A stretch of 64,000 nucleotides of DNA from Litoditis marina (Eukaryota; Nematoda; Chromadorea; Rhabditida; Rhabditidae): assembly GCA_964036275.1 (NCBI GenBank), contig OZ038440.1:13181690-13245689 (forward strand), given 5' to 3'. The notes below the pieces were generated by a model that was not told the DNA's origin, made no database searches, and was given only the letters and a program-made list of their open reading frames with translations. This document shows, one piece after another, positions 49,401 through 59,102 of the stretch; the stretch's first letter is position 1, and each line of letters starts with the position of its first letter. The position numbers were made by a program, and so were the translations under genes.

Positions 49401-52400
49401 CTTACAGTTAATGTATGAGTAGCGCTGTAATTGGAAATTCCAATGTGTTTGGTCGGTAAACTTGGCAAACAATTTTTAACCAAGGAGGCCCAGTCGTTAT
49501 TATAAACTGGGAATGCTAATTCTTAGTACCGCAGGGGTGAACTATGGTCCCAGAAATTTGAGTTGGAACACTAAATCGAACGAACTTGTACTCAATACGA
49601 ACCATCTAACATCCGATGTATGTCCGACGTAGTGTCGTTGCGTGGCTTCCGTTGTATTGTGAAGTACAACTATACAACCGGAAAAGTAGACCAGCTCTCC
49701 GGTAGGGAGGAAATGAAGATTATGCCGGGCATCACGTCCTCGATAACCTGAACCAACAGAATCAGAAATATGTTGTGTAAGGTTATTTTTCACATAAATA
49801 ACTTTATTTAATTCTGTAAGTGATTAATTTCCCAAAAAGGGGATCAATATACATATATTTGACAACTAGGGAGCCGTAAGAGGTTCATAAACTGGTTTTT
49901 CACATAGAAGATAAAATAAAACAGAAGTCTCACCGTAAACCCACTCCATAGAAAGTGTCTGAGTGGGGGCGGGTTGATCTACCAATGGGTTGAGTGACGT
50001 CATATTTGAGGGTACCGGCACGGATAGGCTCCGCCCATTTATTTGTAACTGAAGAGCGCCAACCTCCTCATCGTAGGCAGGGTCACGGGAGTTCTGACTG
50101 GAAATTGTTTTTTTCAAATTCAAATATTCATCATTCCCACTCAAATATGCTGTTTACTGAGCTCGAAATATTCGGCTTGTTCCTCTATTACTGATAGCAG
50201 TGAGTATTGTGGTTTTTAAATGTAGCTGCTTTCGGGTTGTTTTATCGATAAACTCTACACGACTGGTAGATATGAGTTTAACTAACTATCTACGTTCTTC
50301 AAAGGTCACTATCGCTTCTCCAATCAGAAACAATATATACTTGAGTTATATTGATTATTAATTAGTTGCTCACCAGAATTTTGTCAAGCTATTTCGTGAT
50401 GCATACAAAGAGCCACGACGACTGAAATTCACATGCAATCACAACAAACACACGACACTTAAGAAAAAATCAACCCCACATAATCTGTTGAAAAACTAGT
50501 TGAAACTTTGAAATCCAATTCGACTTAAAAACCAAAACACCAATTTGTTTTCTAGTTACCCCCCGTGTCCTTTTTGTTGTTCTCCAGTAATAAAAATTGA
50601 ATAACATTGTGGTTACGCACAAAAACATTATCCCACTTGAGAAAAAACCAAGGAAAAGAGTTTGGGTTCAGACTTCAAAAAAGTGCAGATCATAAAAAAG
50701 TCTTTATGGATTGAATAATGAATGAGCAAACCACAAACGTAGGCTTTGCAGTTATGGGTTCTAAAACACATCACAACTAGATTATGCAGACGGAACAATG
50801 TGATAGGGAAACTGTCTTTACGATAACTAACCTCGTGCCAACTAACTAACTAAATACTAACTGTGCTGAAGTGCTCCTAATAATGAACTGACTTTGTGCT
50901 TCAACTAACCTCGTGCTTCTGCTGATATTCGATATGTTACTGTAGACGGAGGGGGAGGGGGTCAGTCTTCCGGGAGGAAGGGGAGATCCAGCCTCTCCCA
51001 TGGTCACACTCGACATCCATTTACGCATCGGGGAACATGAAACATCATCATTAGGAATATGTATAAACAGTTCTTGATGGATTTGTACGTTGTACGTTGT
51101 ACTATGTATTTCACTTTGTGATCCTCTTAAGGATACAACTCTTGTCCTGGAACTGAGGAAAAGGTTTAAAAATGTCTGGACCTACCTCGAACACTTTTTC
51201 CTATCGGCACATTGACGAAGCCCTGACTGGCCTTTCTGGGAGACCGGGGCAGTAAGCCGTTCAACTGGAATATGGCTGTAAACTGACTCATAATCTGTTG
51301 AAACATCTCTTCTATTCACAACAAAAACTCTTGAATAATTTGATTATGATGTTTCAGTTTTCCTGGCGTACCTATGATCTAAGCCGTCAACTGAGAAGTT
51401 CACCTTATTGTTATTTAATGCTGATCCGCATGTACGACCGGGTAAAAATAGATAGAATACCATCTAAAAATTTCAGATACCAAATTTAGAAACTATAATG
51501 GAAATGGTACGGAAATTGTAAGATATGTAATTGCTAAATGTTGGTATCAGTATCACAAACCTGCGGAGTTGGCTCGTCATTGGGTACATAGAGACTCTTC
51601 GTTAGATTGGTCCTGGAGGGAGAGAGGGAGGGGGCCACTGAGTAGGAAGACTGCGACAGACTGCGGGGAGGTAGACGAGCCTTGTTCGGGGGGACTGGAA
51701 GAATTAACAAATCGATCAGAACTAAGATTTGCAAGACTACATTAGTGTTATATATATATACTTGTAACTAACATATCTGGTCAGACGATGGTCAGTAAGT
51801 CTTCTCGCCTTGTTTTCATAACTCTCAAAGCCGTTCAACCAAGTAACCCTCTGATAACAACACCAAGATCGTCTCGAATCAAAATCGAAAAGATTTCTAG
51901 TGGCATATTTCAACTGAGGACATAACTTTCTAATACCAAAAGTGCAAGACAGTTCCACTCATCTTTACAGAATTTCACAAATCTTTTCAACACAATCATA
52001 GTTTCCACAGGCAAACTAAGGTGTTTGCAAAGGCAAACTTACAGTTTTCCTAGTTAGGTATTTGAATCCCGTTTCAACTGTTCACGTTTTTATTAGTAAT
52101 TATAGAGTTGGTCAGTGTTATCAAGAAGATCAACCATTTGAAAGATTTCGATTGCTACGTCTTCAAGGAGTCTCAGTAACTAAAAATGAACCAACGTCTC
52201 GGTGTAGAATGTCGATGAGTGGGCGAAGTTTCATTCTCAATCCGGCCCAGTCTTCTCAGAATATCTGCGGTCGACGCTTGTAGCAGAATCGAAAAATAAG
52301 TTTTCATTGAAGGAAGGTCAACAAATTGTCTTTTTTAGGTATTATTATCAGCTGTAGAGGGATAATTAGTTGTTTTCATGGGAGGTATGAAAGTGTTATA

Positions 52401-52604
52401 CGTCTCAGTCAAAACTTCCAAGAAAAAGGGAGGAGGGGGTGAAAGTAATAGAAATTGTTGTTCTAGAAACAAATATTTCGGTCGGGAAAAAATCTTACTT
52501 GCAGTAATTGAAACGTACCATTTCATTTTGTTGCGTTGATACTATCTTCTCCAACTCTCGAACTCGTGAACGGAGATTCTCGTTCTCGGCTAGTAGCAGC
52601 TCAT
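43457..52604 (-). CDS. elp-1: EMAP-like (EML family) microtubule-associated protein
   Basis: EML proteins bind microtubules through a trimerising coiled coil and paired beta-propellers. Exons: 52604-52515, 52276-52196, 51694-51561, 51264-51186, 51072-50910, 50097-49934, 49747-49603, 49198-49024, 48695-48590, 48333-48242, 47874-47734, 47465-47343, 47008-46874, 46352-46227, 46001-45870, 45474-45289, 44955-44802, 44494-44384, 44080-43986, 43576-43457. Phases agree throughout, about 850 residues. The first listed exons encode the coiled coil (LLLAENENLRSRVRELEKIV, then TADILRRLGRIE). A Ser/Pro linker follows, then the HELP motif (WVYGYRGRDARHNLHFLPTG), then WD40 blades such as LSVWxW, HIRVWDSITL, GTISLWDPTS and GGVRLWNCTD, ending DCSLFQWKIV. 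The donor chosen at 49603 (ATG|GTTCGT) restores the family's DVRCLAVHP. Weaker acceptors: 51072 and 46352. The first exon is missing (next entry). Confidence 0.88.
46670..46810. repeat. GGACGATTATGTGG palindromic element in an elp-1 intron
   Basis: GAAGGACGATTATGTGGTCC against GGTCCACATAATCGTCCTTC. The right half has an extra duplication (GTTGACACGA / GTTGACACGA), so it is about 20 bp longer than its relatives. Confidence 0.85.
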
Positions 52605-52629
52605 CTAAATAAAAAAACTTTTTGTGTTC

Positions 52630-52790
52630 ACGTATCTCTACCTCTCTCTCTCCTCCTCTCCGTCTCTTTCATCCTCGCTCTCTCTCTCTCTCTCTCATCT
52701 CACTTTCTGTTCCATCTCTTGCTTTCCTCTTTTCCTATCTCTCTCTTCACCTCTCTCCTTCTCTCTCCTTCTAATCTAACTAACATGGTT
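52630..52790. repeat. CT-rich simple repeat
   Basis: TCTC runs on the + strand just 5' of the elp-1 coiled-coil exon (GA in the pre-mRNA). Confidence 0.9.
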
Positions 52791-53089
52791 CCTCCTCTAT
52801 GCCTGAAAGTGTCGTCATAAACTTACAATCTCGATGTCATTCCACATCGATGTCAAATATGCCAGTTGTACAAACAAATGTATTTCCACATGCATTACCC
52901 AAAAATGCACAACATTTCTGGTTTATTAGAATTTACAACACGAAAGGTGAAGTTGCTGTTGTTCAAAAAAGAACAAGAGAAACGGAAAATGGCCAAAACG
53001 ACTTTCAGTAGTGTTCCGCGCTCATGCTCATTCGATTTCCAAATTATGTTCTTCGCCAGAGAACTTCTAGTGAAACATTAATCTTTCTT

Positions 53090-53093
53090 TTCT

Positions 53094-53124
<31 letters not shown>

Positions 53125-53173
53125 CTTTCTTTCTCTCTCTCTCTTTCTCATTTTCACACTCTCTCTCTTTCTC

Positions 53174-53218
<45 letters not shown>

Positions 53219-53240
53219 CTCTCTTTCTTTCCATTCTCAC
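53090..53240. repeat. (CT)n / CTTT simple repeat
   Basis: Nearly pure pyrimidine. The 199-residue minus-strand ORF with an Arg/Glu run is a translation of this repeat. Confidence 0.95.
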
Positions 53241-54684
53241 CCAAGCGAGGTGCTCCATTGGGTGCTCGTGAAGAGTAATATCCGGAATTCGGTTGGTACA
53301 TTTTGAGAGTCGAGTAAATATTTCGGAAAAGATTGACAAAACCTCGTCTTTGTTTGTAGATCAGAACAAAGAGTAAAAGTAGTGATATGAAAAACCACAT
53401 TGTTTCAGTGTTACTGGCAGAGTGCAAGGGACGAAAAGTTAACGGAGTTTGGGAATACTCCAGGTTGGACAGGAATATTAGGGAAAGGAGAAAGTTTAGA
53501 GAGAATGACTGACTGGCGAAGAAAATAAAAGAGGATGGCTCATTGAAGAACAAACAGAAAATGATATAAAAAGAGTACATCTCTGTGGTAAGATGTTTGT
53601 AAATACAATGTTTACCAACGAATTTTATCTTCGTTGTTTTCAATTAATTTTCTTGAGAAATATTGAAAGGTGGAGGACGAGAAAGAGAATTTGAGAAAAA
53701 AAAGATTCTTCGCATATTTCAAGTAATGATGTCCGTTATGTGAAAGTTTTAAAGAACTTCATTCGCATTATTGAAAAATTACTTAATTCCGATCTTGAAA
53801 CTTGAATAAATTTCAGCGACATTCGTTGTTGTTTAGACTTATAAAAGTAGAATCGCATAATTTGAGAGTTTTTGTGGAACGCATTCTTATTTCTATAATA
53901 CAAGTAGAAATTGTGTGCGGGGGGGGGAACAATTAATATTTAGAAAGGATGGGAAACCGAATGAATGTATTCATGAACATGCGAATGGGCAAATGGACTG
54001 CCTTCAGAGGGTCAGAATGGTGGTCAAATGAGAAGAATAGTAATAAAATCAAGTTTTTGTAGTATTAATCCAACTAAATAAAGTTGGGAGAGTGCAAATA
54101 ATATTAGAAACATGTCGAAACCAAGTTTTATGAAGTTTAGGTTTTGAGCGATCATGATATATTTTCAATAGACTATAACCGTTATAGGTTATAATTTTCT
54201 ATAGTTATAATTTTCAAAAAAACACGTTTTGAAACTCACCCGCTCGAGTTTTCAAAAACGAATAACTACCCGAATAGAGAAGAAAATCGAAAAATTAACG
54301 AAATGAACAGTGAAAAAACAAATGAATGAAAAGGTGGAAGTTCGACTTTTTCGTCCAAAACTCTTTTTTTCGTTTTGCGTAAGTGTTGTTGGTGCTTATA
54401 ATAGAGGGCTTCGCCGATTTTGGACAATTAGAGAATAGATTGTTGAGAGTAGAGAAAGGAGTAACGACAGAAAGAATGCTAATAATTGACCTCTCACAGA
54501 AAAATAACTGCTTGAAGGCATTCTAGTTCAAGATACTACATAGATTTTTTTGTGCGCTCATCACTCTTTTCGAAAATTCAATTCATTCTTCGTCACATGC
54601 CATCTTGCCCTCAGACTTTTTCTACCTCTTTACCGCTGTCTTTCTCTAGTCTACTTTCTCCTTAATTTCGTAACAATATATTTC
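53241..54684. other. No gene seen between the pyrimidine tracts
   Basis: AT-rich sequence with no supported exon. Contains a G9 run near 53921. Confidence 0.4.
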
Positions 54685-54860
54685 TCTCGCTCTTCTTCTC
54701 ACTCGTTCTTTCTCTTTCTTTCTCTTTCTTTCTTTCTCTCTTTCTTCCTCTCTCTCTTCCTATCTCTCCCCCTCTCTCTCTCTTTCTCTCTTTCTTTCTC
54801 TCTCTCCCTCTCTCTTCCCCTCTCTCTCTGTCTCTCTACTTCCCTATCTTTGCCCGCCCA
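54685..54860. repeat. (CT)n / TTTC simple repeat
   Basis: A third pyrimidine tract. It ends about 40 bases 3' (in + coordinates) before the candidate first exon of elp-1. Confidence 0.95.
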
Positions 54861-54902
54861 CCTTCTTCTTCATCTTCCAAATGTACAATTGAACACGACG
54901 AC

Positions 54903-54951
54903 CTCGAGGTAGACGTTGGTGACCATGGACCGTTTCGTCGTGACATTCCAT
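54903..54951 (-). CDS. elp-1: Candidate first coding exon of elp-1
   Basis: An ATG at 54951 opens MECHDETVHGHQRLPR and a donor CGAG|GTCGTC leaves one base, which fits the phase required by the coiled-coil exon at 52604. Only phase and signals support it. The 2.3-kb intron would contain three pyrimidine/purine tracts. Another start is possible. Confidence 0.3.
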
Positions 54952-54980
54952 CCACGAGCTATGGAGTGAATAAATCTATA

Positions 54981-55100
54981 AGATGTAGTTTTTTCTTGGT
55001 ACACTTCATAATTACCGAACTCCAACGGAAAAGCAAAGTGATAAAACTACAAACACAGCGGGGCTTTCACAGTATAGGCTTGCTCTGCGAAAAAGGAACG
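54981..55100. repeat. TGTAGTTTGATC family element
   Basis: GATGTAGTTTTTTCTTGGTA and TGATAAAACTACAAACACAG inverted, with the right arm running through GGGGCTTTCACAGTATAGGC to CTGCGAAAAAGGAACG. It is 30 bases upstream of the candidate elp-1 start, so it could lie in the promoter. Confidence 0.7.
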
Positions 55101-55304
55101 CCATATTGGAATCGTTTACTTGAGGAATCGCTAGAACGGCACATTAGATTTCTCTGCTATGTTTTTAGTTTGATCCTTCCATGATCTTTGTATTGCATAA
55201 TATTCCACGTTTGCTCCGAAGGCTAAAGCTAAGCTAAAGAAACATGTTCTGCTTCACGTTCAGAAGACCGACGGAAATGCTGGGTTTCATGTTATGCACA
55301 TAAA

Positions 55305-56796
55305 CATCGTGCGCAGCGCGGAGCTCTGCGCAGAGGTTTGTAATAATCTAGAGCCCACTATGCAGACATTTCAAGAAGTTTATTGCCTGTATCTCCGTTA
55401 TTTGTGTATAATTTTCCGAGAGATTTGGAGAGACTTCGAGGGTTCAGAGTGACATATTTGACGGAAGTTGGAAAAGTAAACGTCTCGCAAAAATGACTTC
55501 CCTGACGGGGCGGCGGCGGCGGCTACAGAAAATGTCCGCCTTCCTTTTCGGGCACAGAATTTATATCTCTGAACACTGTTTACACTAAGTTATTCATTTG
55601 AACAAATGATATTGTGTCTTTAGTACGTTTTGGATGCTATAGTTATATGAATGTGCTCAATAAAAGAAATAGTACTAGTGACACATTACATTTTGTTCGA
55701 ATAAATAACCTAATATAAACTTTCCAAAGCGTGTTTCCCTTGAGTTGGTTTGGCGAAATCGTCCGAGCTGCCTTCCACCGTTTCAAAATGGTAGGTGGAA
55801 ACGCGTATACGGTATACCAGCTTTCGAGCTTGAAAACGTGCAAAGAAGTAAAAGCAATGCCCATTTTCTCAATTCATCGTTAGAAGACGGTCAGTAGGTC
55901 TTTTTTCCTGTTTTCATTTTCGTAGAGGGGTCCAACTGATCAACCATCTGAGAAAAATCCAAAAATCGTCATGAATCGGGATCGAAACGATTTTTGTAAT
56001 CATCTTTTACTGAGAACATTCATATAACTGTTTACACTGTTGAAAAGCGAAGAAAAAGTTAGGATATACGTATTTTTCAGTGATGGTAGAAAATTTTATT
56101 TTAAGGATGATAGGGCCTGAAAAGGTCTGCGAAAAATGCTAGAAAGACCGGTCTGGTGAGAATGAAAACGAAATAAGAGACGCACATGAAATTAAATTCA
56201 AAAACCTCTCAGCTCAGCACTCGGTTGCGCGCACAATTCTCATTTTATTTCACATGTTGCATGCCAAAGTGGCAAGCCTTTGCAAAATCTGCTAATTTAG
56301 TTCTTAAGTACTTTCTTGTTTTACCCTCTGTCCAATAGGATGATTTTCATTGTTGTTACTGAGCTATATATTATTTCGATAACAGTTTCTCCGTAACTAT
56401 AAAAAAAGCTCAATAAGTAAAAAAAAACGAAGGTCAAAACAGTAAAAATTAGTATTGGGCACTACATGTACAAGAAATATGAAAGAGGTCCAATAAACTG
56501 TCGAGGTAAAGGCTAATCTACATTCTTGCATTACATTCTTCAAAGTACATAACTAAAATAAAATAAAATAATAAAAATAATCTCGCTTGGTCAAGAGTTG
56601 CACCAATAAGTCCATATTACCAATGATGAAACATCATATTACAAATAGCAAATATCTAAGTCAATTTTCCGCAATATTTAAGAAAAGTGAGCTCGGCCTT
56701 TTCCTCAAAAGTTTATTGGACCTCTTTTATACTTCTTGTACACGAAGTACCGAAAACTAATCTTTACTTTTTGACTTCGGTTTTTTTTACTAATTT
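55305..56796 (-). repeat. Composite hairpin repeat, copy 3 (inverted, larger)
   Basis: Opposite orientation to copies 1 and 2. The hairpin occupies about 56415-56796 (AAAGGCTAATCT and AATCTTTACTTTTTGAC blocks), and the GCGCAGC end and GGCGGCGGCGGC run lie at 55310-55530. The middle has an insertion of about 0.4 kb relative to the other copies, and the arms are more diverged. Confidence 0.65.
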
Positions 56797-59096
56797 ATCT
56801 TCAGTTTTGTGAGCTAACACGAGCTGAACAAAAGTGTAAATACAATAATTGCTAATAACTATTCACGAAAACACCCTTTCTCTGCAATTCTATGAGTAAA
56901 ACAAGCAAATTTGAAGTGGAAGATTTCTATGTGATAGAAAATAAAATAATCAAGATTTTGTAAAAGTTCGAAATATATAAAAACTAGTGCAAAAATAGGA
57001 TTGTACAAATGGAGACATGTTTCTATTTCGGATGAAAACGGCTGAGAAAATGACTGTCTGATCGATAGACTTGCAATAGGAATGAAATAAAGCGAGCTAT
57101 TATCGATTATCTTGAAATGTTAAACATTTCTTGTTGTTATCATTTCTTATCGAACACAAATACTGAATGACGGAGTGGCATGCCACAACTATAAAATAAT
57201 TAGGGTTGGAAGTGTGAACAAGAATCCATACAATGATGGTTAGTTTTGATCTAGTTATCTCTTATTCAAGAGGTGATCATTTGCGAGTTGTAGTTTGACA
57301 CATCAAAAGTTTTGAACTATTCGGGAAACGCAGCGGGGTCAAACTACAAACTTAGAAGATCAGTGCACCTCGTTTTGTCTTGGGTTTAAGGTCTATCCGT
57401 GATACAGAACTTGGACTTACGTAAGAAATTTCCCCTCTTTGTGGAAAGAATTGCGATAAATGGAATGTATATGTTTCCTCCAGGCAAACGGTGAATGTTG
57501 GTCCAATCTGATGTTTGTAGTTTTATCCCCAGGTGTTCCGATCGTAGTTACCAATACTTGATGTGCATGTAGACCAAAGTATAACCCAGTTCCGTTCAAC
57601 TCCTATATTATGTAGCCTTAATTCTAGTGAAAGGGCTATTGGTAGTGGTGGTCGGAGACAAATTGGTATGAAGTGCGACTGGATAAAACTAGCGATGAAT
57701 TTGTGATATTGATTTGCTGTTTCACTATAACAGCGAATATATAGCTGTTATTGATGATTGTACGATTACGAGGGATGACCATCAACTGCTAAATTGGAAC
57801 AAAATGGTGTGCAGACCAGTTTGTAGAGAATGCAAATATTTGTGTTGTAGTCTGATCCTACACAGCAAAAACTTCTAATTATCATAGAAATACAGTTAAG
57901 CACATTACATTGTGAAGTAAAGAACTTCAGAGCAAGATTCCATGCCTGTTGCTTTTCATCCTCAAGAAGTTTTCGGAGACGACATTAGAAGAGCGTATGA
58001 TCAACTCAATTACCATTAATCACGTTTTTCTTTGTTTTAGTTGAATATTAGCAACAACTGGACGCCCTTTGAACGCAGTACGCCTTCTTTTTACAATTGT
58101 TTTTGTGTACCTTTGCAGGCTGTTTTGATCGATGGTTTTTCTCGAGATGCATGAGAAAACCGGTTTTCGGTAGCAAATTCAGTATCAGTTTTAGTTCCCA
58201 CAATTTGCAGTTGTTCACACTGTCTTGATATTTCCCATACTGTGAAAACAAACATAACTCACTCCAATATCAGCCGATTCCTAACTTCTGCAAATGTTTC
58301 ACCGCCAAATCAAATGGCACAGTCGTTTCTCACAACACTCGTGAAAATTTAAGTATTCAACACATCAGAAAATCATGAATTGTAAACTTCGAATGTTTTT
58401 TCGTATTGCCATATCACGATTATACTAGTGTCGTAAATTTAATGTATAACGTATTCAGAATTCGTGAAAAGTGTAACAGTATTAATGAAGCTAACACATT
58501 TGTTTTCTCTGAGACTTGACCCGACCCACCATTAATCCCATGCAGATCTAGATGAGAAGTAGCCTATTGCTACTGCTCTATTAGTACCGCCAGAGATATG
58601 ATCCCAACTGACCTTGACAATGTTTATGGTCTTCCAAACTAGCTAGTTGGCAACACTCTATTGCGTTCGACTTTACCTGCTGTGTGTACATATTGCTTGG
58701 ATGAATTGTATTTCACACTTTCTCATTGTATCACTCTAGTTTACAATTTCAACGTGAAAATGTGAACATTTATCTCAGGAAAACCTGTGTCGCTTACTTG
58801 CATTTCGTTGACAGAAATGAACGGAACATTCGTTGTTTTGTGCCCAACTAAGTCTACAGATTCTTTATTCTCTCCAAAATGGAATGAAATGGTGAACTTT
58901 TGTTATACTGACAGTTTCACATTGCGACACGAAACATGGGAACATCAGAATCAATACATATGCATTGTGCAATGATGAAAGGAAAATGTAAAGTTTTTCT
59001 TCGCAATCCACAATCCACATGAATATCATGTTTCCTCCCCTTTTTTTACTCTTTTAGTTTCTGTTATGTGTTTCATGGCAATTATTATATTTTTCA
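56797..59096. other. Intergenic region upstream of kmo-1
   Basis: No supported gene. Holds TGTAGTTTGATC elements or half-elements at 57288-57352, about 57520 and about 57846. Short ORFs lack splice signals and domains. The kmo promoter must lie here. Confidence 0.45.
57288..57352. repeat. TGTAGTTTGATC hairpin
   Basis: GTTGTAGTTTGACACATC and GGGGTCAAACTACAAACTT in inverted relation. Confidence 0.65.
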
Positions 59097-59102
59097 GTCA
59101 AT
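59091..59102 (+). promoter_or_regulatory. Probable trans-splice acceptor of kmo-1
   Basis: TATTTTTCAG ends at 59097, with only five bases left before the ATG at 59103. No upstream exon is evident, so a spliced leader is the simplest reading. Confidence 0.5.

Noticed and set aside
53044..53643. 199-residue minus-strand ORF, the longest in the window
   Set aside because: Its core is a CT/GA repeat (Arg-Glu run) and the flanks are AT-rich intron-like sequence without domains.
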